From an uncultured Dorea sp. (GTDB lineage Bacteria > Bacillota > Clostridia > Lachnospirales > Lachnospiraceae), in the NCBI GenBank assembly GCA_910578495.1, contig CAJTRE010000045.1, forward strand, positions 1-16,491: a stretch of 16,491 nucleotides of DNA, written 5' to 3'. A model generated the notes under the pieces. That model saw only the letters and a list, made by a program, of their open reading frames with translations. It did no database searches and was not told the DNA's origin. The position numbers were made by a program, and so were the translations under genes. Shown in pieces: positions 7,581 to 15,430 of the stretch. Numbering within the stretch: position 1 is the stretch's first letter; each line of letters opens with the position of its first letter.

Positions 7581-8810
7581 TTAACCTTCATATTTCTCAG
7601 CAAGCGTTTTCAAAATATCTTCTGCACTTGTTTTATCGCCATTGTAGATATGATTCTCTAACGCTGTTGTAAAATCTGTCTGGAACTCTGGATCAGCCGG
7701 ATAACCAAAACTTGTAGCTGTATCTACATAATCATCAATGACATTTAAGTTCGGATTCAACTCTCTGAATGCCGGAAGCGCAGCCTCAAGAGCTGGTCTC
7801 TCTCCAACAATTTCTGCACGTTTTTCCTGAGCTTCCTGTCTTGTCATGTAGTATGCCACATTTGCAGCCATATCTTTGTCTGCTGTTCCACTAACTACCG
7901 CCGCACCATATACGTGAAGTGTAGAGCCTGTTTTACCATTTCCGCCTGGCATTGGAACAAAGGTATAGTTCACATCCGGAGCAGATTCTCTCATTGTAGC
8001 TACATACCATGCTCCACCTGTAGACATTGCACATTTCTCTCCGGCAAATACTTCACCGTCCCATGTCATACCTGCATCTTTTGCAGTGACAGCAAGTCCT
8101 TCATCAAACATTTTAAAAATATATTCAAGTCCTGCAATATTCTCAGCGGAAGCAATATCTTTACCATCTTTCCAGCCGCCGCCAAAAGAATTCATATACT
8201 GTGTTGGATGATAGATATTTCCAATATCTAAACAAAGTCCGGCAACGCCGTCTTTTGTGAGAACTTTTGCCGCCTCATAAACTTCCTCCCATGTAGTTGG
8301 ATATTTATCAAGTCCGGCTTCTTTCCACATATCTGTATTAATAGAGAATGTAGATGGAGCGGAAGTAAACGGAACCGCATACAGATTTTCTTCATATGTC
8401 CATGCCTCTATTGCATTCTGCGCATATCCCGTAAGATCAAAATCATACTCGTTTAATGATTCAAAAACACCCTCTTTAATCAGTGGAATGTGCTGTTCAT
8501 TTGTTACGGTAACAATGTCCGGCGCTGTTCCGGCCGCAACCTGTCCCGGAAGTTTCTTAAAGAAATCATCTACTGTAGAATAGTGTTCAAATTTAACTTC
8601 TTTTACACCCTCCACTTTATCTTCTACACCTTTCACCGCCTCAGCAATTGCTTTTTCTTCTCCTGAAGATCCCCAGAATCCAATTGTCAGAACACCGTCT
8701 GATTCCGCTTTTTTCTCTTCTTTCTTATTAGAACCACATCCTGCTATAAGTGACATACTCATAACCACCGCAAGACCGGCTGCTAATAATCTTTTTCTTC
8801 TTGCTTTCAT
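7581..8810 (-). CDS. Sugar-binding lipoprotein of the ABC importer (family 1 solute-binding protein)
   Basis: This 409-residue extracellular substrate-binding protein has a basic start MKARRKRLL, a hydrophobic stretch and a lipobox LIAGC with Cys25 as the lipidation site. A charged Lys/Glu linker follows, then a periplasmic-binding-protein fold beginning LTIGFWGSSG. The motif PDIVTVTNEQHIPLIKEG and the Trp/Tyr-rich middle (FGGGWKDGK, GGAWYVATM) resemble MalE/MsmE-type proteins of CUT1 importers. The frame extends ten codons upstream, but ATG 8810 is preferred because AGGAGG lies seven bases before it. The gene begins the importer set and has a 177-base upstream gap that probably holds its own promoter. 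It delivers sugar to the two downstream permeases. The ligand cannot be told from the sequence. Confidence 0.92.
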   Translation of the reverse strand: MKARRKRLLAAGLAVVMSMSLIAGCGSNKKEEKKAESDGVLTIGFWGSSGEEKAIAEAVKGVEDKVEGVKEVKFEHYSTVDDFFKKLPGQVAAGTAPDIVTVTNEQHIPLIKEGVFESLNEYDFDLTGYAQNAIEAWTYEENLYAVPFTSAPSTFSINTDMWKEAGLDKYPTTWEEVYEAAKVLTKDGVAGLCLDIGNIYHPTQYMNSFGGGWKDGKDIASAENIAGLEYIFKMFDEGLAVTAKDAGMTWDGEVFAGEKCAMSTGGAWYVATMRESAPDVNYTFVPMPGGNGKTGSTLHVYGAAVVSGTADKDMAANVAYYMTRQEAQEKRAEIVGERPALEAALPAFRELNPNLNVIDDYVDTATSFGYPADPEFQTDFTTALENHIYNGDKTSAEDILKTLAEKYEG

Positions 8811-8908
8811 AATTTTCCTCCTTTTCTTTCGATGTGTCATTCATCTGACGTTGAAATCATTTTATAAAATATGCCTGCCTGTTTCATTACACTATCATGC
8901 CATTTCTT

Positions 8909-8928
8909 TATTCTTTATTATTCTTTAT
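8909..8928. repeat. Perfect tandem duplication of a 10-bp unit
   Basis: TATTCTTTAT occurs twice in immediate tandem (8909-8918, 8919-8928), overlapping the proposed -10 region and transcription start of the importer promoter. It may be a binding site with one-turn spacing or a simple slippage product. Confidence 0.45.
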
Positions 8929-8953
8929 GGGAACTTCATTTTCTCTACAGCAA
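8924..8953 (-). promoter_or_regulatory. Candidate promoter for the sugar importer
   Basis: In the 177-base gap after the HAD gene, TTGCTG (8953-8948) and CATAAA (8929-8924) are 18 bases apart on the minus strand. This weak pair would fit an activator-dependent promoter. Two TTCTTAAA repeats lie just upstream of the -35. Confidence 0.3.
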
Positions 8954-8958
8954 ATAAC

Positions 8959-8986
8959 TTTAAGAAATGTCAGCGAATTTTAAGAA
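8959..8986 (-). promoter_or_regulatory. Paired TTCTTAAA direct repeats, candidate activator site
   Basis: TTCTTAAA occurs at 8986-8979 and 8966-8959 on the minus strand, exactly 20 bp apart (two helical turns) and five bases upstream of the proposed -35. AraC-type regulators often bind such direct repeats next to -35. The natural candidate is the fused YesM/YesN-like protein. The motif is A+T-rich, so chance is possible. Confidence 0.3.
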
Positions 8987-8987
8987 T

Positions 8988-9863
8988 TTAATTATCCAAC
9001 CCCTGTTCGCTCAAGAACCGGATAAATGTCTGTACTCCTCCGCCAAGAACTTTCACTCCGTCCGGACGCTTTCCTTTTGCCTCAGACACGTCAAAGAAAT
9101 CTCCCCTCCGCGTACAGTCTGTTTTCATATAACTGTCACTTCCAAAAAGTCCTTCATCCAATCCAATGTATTCATCGCCCCAAAATGTACAATCTTCCGC
9201 ATTGATTCCATATTTCTCAGACAAATAATCTAAAAAAAGATTTACGTTATCACTCTTACATGATACACCGATTTCCAAATACTTAGCATCTGTAGTTACA
9301 GAAAGGTTCATGCCATATTTATCTGCCACCTTTTCTGCAAGTTTTACAAGCCCTGTAAGTCCTCCCGCAAATCCGTAATCATCCAGATTTTTCTTCAAAA
9401 TCTCCAATTCACTCTCTTGAAAAAACAGATTCTCTTCACGTCTATTCGCAACCATAAGATCAATCTTACAATAATTCGGACGGCTGAATAGAACATCTGT
9501 CTGAAAATCATAATTGTTAAACAATATTTCATGTACTTCATAACAAACTCTGTGTATTTTCATCAACTCTTCCTTTTCAGGAATCCTATGAGATAAAAGA
9601 TAAGGTTGTCCCTCTTCATCGTAAGCGTAATTATATGCGCCCCTTCCCAGTCCCATATATAGATTTTTAAGCTCCTCTTTTGTAAAATATTCATTCAGTT
9701 TTCCGCCGGCAATATTTTCAATGGTTGTTCCACTGACAATAATTAATTTTATTTCCTGAGCAAGCAGTTTCTTCATCGGAACAATCACCTCGTCTACCGG
9801 AGCTTTCCTCGATAAAACTGCCGTTCCATCCCAGTCAAAAAATATAGCTTTATATTTCTTCAA
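8988..9863 (-). CDS. HAD subfamily IIB (Cof-like) sugar-phosphate phosphatase
   Basis: This is a 291-residue cytoplasmic HAD-superfamily protein. Motif I is FFDWDGT with nucleophile Asp10 and acid/base Asp12. Motif II is IIVSGTT (Ser44), motif III YLEIGVSCKSDN (Lys203), and motif IV GDEYIGLDEGLFG (Asp230, Asp236). The large insert between motifs II and III and the EI-(x)-VSxK pattern fit the IIB cap class, which includes Cof proteins and sucrose, trehalose and mannosylglycerate phosphate phosphatases. It is therefore not the usual beta-phosphoglucomutase partner (subfamily IA) of GH65 enzymes. The frame reaches an ATG at 9908 and another at 9884, but neither has a good ribosome site. The TTG at 9863 has AAGGAGG eight bases upstream and yields LKKYKAIFFDWDGT, a normal HAD beginning. 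It overlaps the preceding GH65 gene by 14 bases. Confidence 0.82.
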   Translation of the reverse strand: MKKYKAIFFDWDGTAVLSRKAPVDEVIVPMKKLLAQEIKLIIVSGTTIENIAGGKLNEYFTKEELKNLYMGLGRGAYNYAYDEEGQPYLLSHRIPEKEELMKIHRVCYEVHEILFNNYDFQTDVLFSRPNYCKIDLMVANRREENLFFQESELEILKKNLDDYGFAGGLTGLVKLAEKVADKYGMNLSVTTDAKYLEIGVSCKSDNVNLFLDYLSEKYGINAEDCTFWGDEYIGLDEGLFGSDSYMKTDCTRRGDFFDVSEAKGKRPDGVKVLGGGVQTFIRFLSEQGLDN

Positions 9864-12201
9864 TATATTTTCCTCCTTCTTCATTAATAGCAGCTTCTTT
9901 TCCACCAATAAAAAAGCGGATATTTTTCCCTTTTTCCAAGATAAATTCTGATTGTCCCTTTGACACGATAACTTTCAAAAGATTATTGCGGAATCTGATT
10001 TTAAACGAATATTTTTCCCAGCCATATGGTATCCATGGTTTGAACCTTAAAACAGATTTTTGACAACGGACTCCTGCAAATCCATTTACAATTGCCTGCC
10101 ATGTTCCTGCCATATTAGCGGCATGAATTCCGGCATAAAAGTTATTATGATAATCATCCAAATCCATTCTGGCTGACTGTGAAAAATATTCATACGCTTC
10201 TTTATAATAACCGATCTGACATGCCAAAATCCCAAAAATACACGTAGAAAGCGAGGAATGATGTAAGGTCACTTCTTGATAAAAGTCATAATTCTGCCTA
10301 AGTTCTTCCTCCGTAAAAAGATTACTGTGTAAATACATACCCAGGATTGCATCCGCCTGTTTAGACATCCGGTGTCTCATAATAAATAACGGATGATAAT
10401 TCTCATATAACCACGAACGTTTCTCCTCCGGAATTTGCGACTCATCCCATGGCTTTCGCATCATAAATCCATCATCCATAGGAAAAACTCCACACTCCTC
10501 ATCATATGGGAAATACATATTTTTGATAATACGTTCCCATAATTCCGGTTCAGCCATTGAGAAAGAGAGTTTCTCTTTTAATGCGTTAAATGCTTCCCTG
10601 TCATGCTCAGAAAAATATTTTACCGCCTGTACTGCATCCCGCAGATTTTCTCTTGCCATCAGATTGGTATAGAAATTATTATCAACCAGTACATTGTATT
10701 CATCCGGTCCGGTCACACTGCAAATACAATACTTACCGCCTTTATTTTCGGCAAAACTTCCTACATCTGCCCAAACCCTGGCAGTCTCAATCAGTATCTC
10801 GGCACCTTTTTCTTTCAAATACTCCACATCTCCGGTAACCTGTAAATACAACGACAACGCATATGCAATATCAGCATTAATATGATACTGTGCCGTTCCA
10901 AGGGGATAATAGGTCGAGGCTTCTTCCCCATTAATCGTTCTCCAAGGATACAAAGCTCCTTTTTTGTGTCCGAGAATTCTTGCTCTCTTGCGCGCCTGCT
11001 CCAATGTATTGTAACGGTAATCCAACAATTTTTTTGCCACTTGCGGCTCTGTATAAATAAACACCGGCAAAACATACATCTCGGTATCCCAGAAATAATG
11101 TCCCTCGTATCCCTCTCCGGAAAGTCCTTTAGCTCCCATTCCGGTTTTTCCGTCTCTTCCTGCCGCTTGTAAGATATGAAAAAGATTAAACCGGATTCCC
11201 TGTTGTACGGCTTCACTTTCTTCTCCCTCAATCTCTATGTCCGCTACATTCCAGAACTCTTTCATATACACTTTCTGCGCCTGTTCCAGTTGTAAATATC
11301 CCTTTCCTGCGGCAGTTTTTAACGTCTGCTCAACAAAGGAATCCAATTTATCCGCACTCATATCCAAACTTGCAGCGTAACAAATCATTTTCTCCAGAGT
11401 AATCTTCTTACCTTCATAAGCTGATACCTTCATAAGCAGTGCCGCCTCCAACTCCCGGACGTCCACTATCTCTTTTACCAGATGTTTGGATGGTAAAATA
11501 TGATGTAAACTTCCACATGCAGCTACAAGCCGGCTCGTCTTCGTAATGCCTTTATAATATAACTGTCCGTTTTCTCCCCATAGCTTTAAAGGCTCCAGCT
11601 TTCTCCCAAACGGACCATAATCTACAATGGGATTCGTTTTCCTCGTGTGGTTTTCCACGTCTGCCTGAAGTTTTGAAACAAATGTAATTTCTCCGGAAAA
11701 GTTAAGCGGCGTAACCTCATAACATATACTCATAATATTTTTCATATCAAAAGAAACGAGTCTCTTAATTTCAATTCTGACTTTTTTTCCTCCAGGAGAA
11801 CACCAGATTAACTGTCTGCTTAAAACACCCTCTTTCATATGAAGAACTCTTTTATATTCTTCAACTTCTCCCTTCCCCATATCGAACTCTTCATCTTCCA
11901 AATATAGTTTCGTTTCTTTCAGATTCGGAAGATTCAGCAATGACTGACTAAGAAGTGGGGAACCAAAATTAGCTTCACCGTATCGGATTTTTTCACTCTC
12001 ATAAAAGCCATTCACAAAATTTCCCTCTAGTCCGGTATCAATATCAAAATCATAGGATTCTTCATACGTTCCTCGTGTGCCAATATACCCGTTAGATAAA
12101 GAAAAGGTAGTTTCATTCCGATAATTTAAAGCCTTATCAAATTTTGTCTCTGTAATTGTCCATGGTTCAATCGGATAGACCATCTCTTTTTGCGTCTGCA
12201 T
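9850..12201 (-). CDS. GH65 disaccharide phosphorylase (maltose/kojibiose/nigerose phosphorylase family)
   Basis: This 783-residue intracellular enzyme is of glycoside hydrolase family 65, whose members split alpha-glucosides with phosphate and invert the anomer to give beta-glucose 1-phosphate. Visible features are an N-terminal beta-sandwich (from YRNETTFSLSNGYIGTRG, about 27-44), an (alpha/alpha)6 barrel with GAKGLSGEGYEGHYFWDTE (356-374), the catalytic-acid motif TGPDEYN with Glu501, the phosphate-binding motif HHSSLS (647-652), and a C-terminal beta-sheet domain. The length is normal for the family. The start at 12201 has AAGGAGG five bases upstream, inside the 10-base gap after the other GH65 gene, so translation is coupled. 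WRTINGEE and GTAQYHINADIAYA in the loop region suggest a kojibiose or nigerose-type enzyme rather than a classic maltose phosphorylase, but this is memory-based and uncertain. Confidence 0.9.
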   Translation of the reverse strand: MQTQKEMVYPIEPWTITETKFDKALNYRNETTFSLSNGYIGTRGTYEESYDFDIDTGLEGNFVNGFYESEKIRYGEANFGSPLLSQSLLNLPNLKETKLYLEDEEFDMGKGEVEEYKRVLHMKEGVLSRQLIWCSPGGKKVRIEIKRLVSFDMKNIMSICYEVTPLNFSGEITFVSKLQADVENHTRKTNPIVDYGPFGRKLEPLKLWGENGQLYYKGITKTSRLVAACGSLHHILPSKHLVKEIVDVRELEAALLMKVSAYEGKKITLEKMICYAASLDMSADKLDSFVEQTLKTAAGKGYLQLEQAQKVYMKEFWNVADIEIEGEESEAVQQGIRFNLFHILQAAGRDGKTGMGAKGLSGEGYEGHYFWDTEMYVLPVFIYTEPQVAKKLLDYRYNTLEQARKRARILGHKKGALYPWRTINGEEASTYYPLGTAQYHINADIAYALSLYLQVTGDVEYLKEKGAEILIETARVWADVGSFAENKGGKYCICSVTGPDEYNVLVDNNFYTNLMARENLRDAVQAVKYFSEHDREAFNALKEKLSFSMAEPELWERIIKNMYFPYDEECGVFPMDDGFMMRKPWDESQIPEEKRSWLYENYHPLFIMRHRMSKQADAILGMYLHSNLFTEEELRQNYDFYQEVTLHHSSLSTCIFGILACQIGYYKEAYEYFSQSARMDLDDYHNNFYAGIHAANMAGTWQAIVNGFAGVRCQKSVLRFKPWIPYGWEKYSFKIRFRNNLLKVIVSKGQSEFILEKGKNIRFFIGGKEAAINEEGGKYIEEI

Positions 12202-12211
12202 AAGTTCCTCC

Positions 12212-14476
12212 TTATCTGTCCATCTGAATTCTCGGCTCTTCTCCTGTCAACTTATATTCCCGTCCGTCTACATTGACGAAAAGCTCTCCTTGTTTATTTT
12301 GAAGTTCTAATTGAAGTTTTTTATCACTCACACAAACTTTCACACGATTACCGCGGAATACAACCGTCAATTTCATTTCATTCCACACTTTCGGAAGATT
12401 CGGATTAATATACAAAACATTATTGTCTTCCGAAATTCCCGCATATCCAAAATACGCCAACTGCCATGTCCCTCCGAAATTAGCAAAATGAAGCCCGCTG
12501 ATGGTATTTAATTGTCTGTCATCAATATCCAGATATGCCGCTTTTCTAAAATATCTATATGTCTCTTCTTCATTGTTTAAGTTCGCGGCCATTACACCGT
12601 ATTGAGAATAACTTAAAGAGCTGTCATGGCAGGTCTTAGGTTCATAGAACTCATATGCAATCCGCTTTTCTTCATCAGTAAACATATGGGGAAGGAGATT
12701 CATCATATGTACCACATCCGCCTGCTTGGATACTTGATACATCATCAACGCTTCATATGGAATTGTTGTATCAATAATACGTTTTCCTGTCGGTTTGGCT
12801 TTCTTCATGTCTACCGGACGCCTCTTTAAATAAGCGTCATCTTCCAGATACAGCTTATCTTTTTTCACATACGGTATCAGAATATTTTTTCCAATTTCTT
12901 CCCATTTCTGTCGTTCTTCCTTCGTTACATTATGCTCATTTATAAATTTTTCAAGTTCCTCCGGATATTTTTCTTCCAAAGTCCGAAATGCCTTTTCAGC
13001 CGTTTTCATATTCTCCACTGCCATTACATTCGTATATGCGTTGTTATTTACAATAACATCGTATTCATTCGGACCTCTGACTGCACGAATTACATACGCT
13101 TTTGCCTCTTCATCATAATCTACACGACCGGCAAAAAACCTTGCAGTCTCAAGGAGAATTTCAGCGCCATATTTTAAAACAAACTCGTCATCTCCGGTTA
13201 CATTCCAATACTGCTGTACCGCATGAGCAATATCTGAAATAACATGAATAGAATAATATGCGCCTACATTGTATGGTGTCTGCTCTATCCCTTTTTCACA
13301 CACCTGCCACGGATACATTGCCCCCTCAAACCAATTTCTTTTCGCATGTCTCTTGGCGGCTTCTAATGTATGATAACGGAACATCAAGAGTTTTCTTGCC
13401 GCTTCCGGATTGGTATATACAAAGAACGGGAATTTAAAGATTTCGTTATCCCAGAATACACACCCCTCATACATCTCTCCGGTCAGTCCTCTTGCTCCGA
13501 TACTGAGCTTGTCCGTATGCTCCGGACATACACACAAGAGATGGAAAATGTTGTATCGAAGAACTGCCTGATCGTCTTCATTTCCGGAAATTGTAATATC
13601 AGAAACGTCCCATTTTTCTTTCCATGCTTCTGTATGTTTTCTCAACTCTTCTTCATAACATATATCTGCATTTAAAAAAGCCTTTATCTGTTGTTCCGGC
13701 TCTTTATCATATTTTGAATTATATGCACATACTACTTTTGTGAAAATCCGTTTCTCACCCTTTTCTAAAACGAAAATCTCCGTTTCTCCACAAGCAAATT
13801 CATCTGTAACCTGTTTCCGATTTTCTCCGCAGGACTCTAAGTGTTGTGCAAAATAAAGCCGCGTCTTATCCACATCATCTAAGGTTGTTACTACATGGTT
13901 TCCAGATATTTCCCTTTCTATAATATGGTTTCTTCCCGGCTGAATCGGATAAGGCTCACAGCTCTCTTTATTCAAATTCGTTACATTGGTATCCAGAAAA
14001 CGTCCTGCCTGTATCTCTACATTATCGGTGAGCGCTTCTATTTCTATCTTTTGGCCTGCGAGATGACGATTGTGCATACTCGCAAAACGCACAAAGGAAA
14101 TTTTTATTTTTTTATGACTATTGGTTGTGTAAACATATCCTCTTGAATACATTCCACTTTTCAAATCTACCATCTGATAAAAGTCTTCCGCTTTATCCGT
14201 AATACGGATATTCTCCTTATCTGCCAAAAGCTTCACACGAAAGATATTCGTTACATTACATAATTCTCTGCTTGTTCCTTCCCATGCCGGATAAGTGCCT
14301 CTTCCCACAATCCCCGCCATATAGATTCCACCAAGACGGTCTACATCTTCCGTATCTTCCTCAAAAAATCCACGAATTCCAAAGTATCCGTTTCCTATCG
14401 TGAACAAAGCGTCTCTGCTTCTCTTTTTCTCTGCCTCATACTCATTATTGCATATTGTCCAACCTGTATATTTCAT
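12212..14476 (-). CDS. Second, divergent GH65 glycoside phosphorylase
   Basis: This 754-residue GH65 protein differs clearly from its neighbour. It has the conserved N-terminal motif RDALFTIGNGYFGIRG (21-36), the barrel motifs GARGLTGEMYEG and FWDNE (341-345), the catalytic-acid motif RGPNEYD with Glu471, and the phosphate-site motif HDSSLS (617-622), so it looks catalytically intact. The frame extends 38 codons upstream with poor sequence character. ATG 14476 is chosen because AAGGGTG lies six bases before it and the protein then begins MKYTGWTICNN, a usual GH65 start. It is the first gene of the phosphorylase unit, with a promoter candidate at 14519-14546, and is followed 10 bases later by the second GH65 gene. 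The different acid motif (GPNEY against GPDEY) and substrate-loop region suggest a different linkage or acceptor. No signal peptide is present. Confidence 0.9.
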   Translation of the reverse strand: MKYTGWTICNNEYEAEKKRSRDALFTIGNGYFGIRGFFEEDTEDVDRLGGIYMAGIVGRGTYPAWEGTSRELCNVTNIFRVKLLADKENIRITDKAEDFYQMVDLKSGMYSRGYVYTTNSHKKIKISFVRFASMHNRHLAGQKIEIEALTDNVEIQAGRFLDTNVTNLNKESCEPYPIQPGRNHIIEREISGNHVVTTLDDVDKTRLYFAQHLESCGENRKQVTDEFACGETEIFVLEKGEKRIFTKVVCAYNSKYDKEPEQQIKAFLNADICYEEELRKHTEAWKEKWDVSDITISGNEDDQAVLRYNIFHLLCVCPEHTDKLSIGARGLTGEMYEGCVFWDNEIFKFPFFVYTNPEAARKLLMFRYHTLEAAKRHAKRNWFEGAMYPWQVCEKGIEQTPYNVGAYYSIHVISDIAHAVQQYWNVTGDDEFVLKYGAEILLETARFFAGRVDYDEEAKAYVIRAVRGPNEYDVIVNNNAYTNVMAVENMKTAEKAFRTLEEKYPEELEKFINEHNVTKEERQKWEEIGKNILIPYVKKDKLYLEDDAYLKRRPVDMKKAKPTGKRIIDTTIPYEALMMYQVSKQADVVHMMNLLPHMFTDEEKRIAYEFYEPKTCHDSSLSYSQYGVMAANLNNEEETYRYFRKAAYLDIDDRQLNTISGLHFANFGGTWQLAYFGYAGISEDNNVLYINPNLPKVWNEMKLTVVFRGNRVKVCVSDKKLQLELQNKQGELFVNVDGREYKLTGEEPRIQMDR

Positions 14477-14518
14477 CCTTTCACCCTTTCTTTTTATGTT
14501 ACATGTAAATTTCAGCTC

Positions 14519-14546
14519 ATAATACATACTACAAGTGTCCGGACAA
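14519..14546 (-). promoter_or_regulatory. Candidate promoter for the GH65 operon
   Basis: On the minus strand, TTGTCC (14546-14541) and TATTAT (14524-14519) are 16 bases apart. A perfect 10-bp palindrome TGTCCGGACA (14536-14545) overlaps the -35 and could be a repressor operator. The leader to the ATG at 14476 would be about 35 bases long. Confidence 0.5.
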
Positions 14547-14586
14547 AATTCCATTACAATATTTTGACTTTTCTTAAAATGTGATA

Positions 14587-14614
14587 ACAAAAAAAGAGAG
14601 CTTACACTCTCTTT
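14587..14614 (-). terminator. Intrinsic terminator after the SsuC-like permease
   Basis: On the minus strand, AAAGAGAG (14614-14607), loop TGTAAG and CTCTCTTT (14600-14593) form an 8-bp stem that runs directly into a T-tract. It lies about 32 bases after the permease stop and separates this transporter from the GH65 operon. Confidence 0.8.
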
Positions 14615-14646
14615 CTTACTCTTAGACTAAATCATGCAGTATATCT

Positions 14647-15405
14647 TTACATTGTCCATTTCAAAAGATATTTCTTCAACATCTCAAAAAGCTGCATTAC
14701 GATTACCAACACGATTACCATGAACACAAATCCTACCCATGTATTTGCGAAGATTCCAAGCTCTGCATATTTCTTAACGAAATATCCCATCCCTTCTCCT
14801 GCTCCGTACATTTCCGCATAAACCAACATAACGAAAGAACTTCTGAGGGAGTTTACGAATCCCGCTAAGATGGACGGACTTGCCGCCGGGAGGATGACTT
14901 TCACTACCCTTTTTAACCCCTTGATTTCTAACGTTGCGGCCTTATCCAGATACCGCTTATCAATGGTCATAATACCCGTAATGGTAGCAAACAGTGTTGC
15001 CCATACAATATTATAAACAATCAGAAATACAGACGCCGAAAATAATGTGGGCGCCAAAAGCAGCACAAACGGAGACAACAGGATGGACGGAATCACACTG
15101 AAGGCATAGATCACCGGATGGAGAATCTCTCGGATTCTCTTGCTCATTCCCATAATCGTGCCTAATATCAGTGCAATGACCAAAGAAAAGATAATTGATG
15201 GAATGAGCAGCTTAAAAGAAGCCGCAGCATTTCCAAACATCATATCTTTATTGTCAATAAAGGCAGCTTTAATCTTATCTGTTGAGGGAAACAGATAGGG
15301 ATTCACCAGTTTATTTGCCGTCAAAAATACATATAACAACACTAAACCGGCAAATATGCCACACGTAATCCAATATTTTTTTAAAAACTCCTTTATTGCA
15401 TTCAT
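14647..15405 (-). CDS. ABC transporter permease, SsuC/TauC/NrtB type
   Basis: This 252-residue integral membrane protein has an N-terminal helix (about 13-30) and around five more hydrophobic segments (roughly 66-86, 100-118, 124-145, 183-203 and 220-241). The cytoplasmic permease loop is at 155-178 (DKAATLEIKGLKR, then VILPAASPS). This is the pattern of single-permease importers for sulfonates, nitrate, taurine or thiamine precursors, in which two copies form a homodimer. The start at 15405 has AGGGAG eight bases upstream. It follows the NMT1-like binding protein by 25 bases and is ended by a terminator. The matching ATPase is not downstream, so it must be upstream beyond the window or elsewhere. 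The ligand is unknown. Confidence 0.9.
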   Translation of the reverse strand: MNAIKEFLKKYWITCGIFAGLVLLYVFLTANKLVNPYLFPSTDKIKAAFIDNKDMMFGNAAASFKLLIPSIIFSLVIALILGTIMGMSKRIREILHPVIYAFSVIPSILLSPFVLLLAPTLFSASVFLIVYNIVWATLFATITGIMTIDKRYLDKAATLEIKGLKRVVKVILPAASPSILAGFVNSLRSSFVMLVYAEMYGAGEGMGYFVKKYAELGIFANTWVGFVFMVIVLVIVMQLFEMLKKYLLKWTM

Positions 15406-15430
15406 ACATCTGTCTCCCTGCTATTCTCTC

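Noticed and set aside
8811..8987. Catabolite-repression (cre) site upstream of the importer
   Set aside because: No sequence with the required CG centre and TGNAA/TTNCA-like arms was found; TGAAACAGGCAGGCA lacks the CG core.
10815..11231. 138-codon minus-strand frame inside the first GH65 gene
   Set aside because: It overlaps a conserved catalytic part of the GH65 protein in another frame, and its Arg/Lys/Cys-rich composition looks like a shadow.
14477..14590. 38-residue extension of the second GH65 protein
   Set aside because: It covers the promoter candidate, lacks a ribosome site and resembles no GH65 N-terminus.
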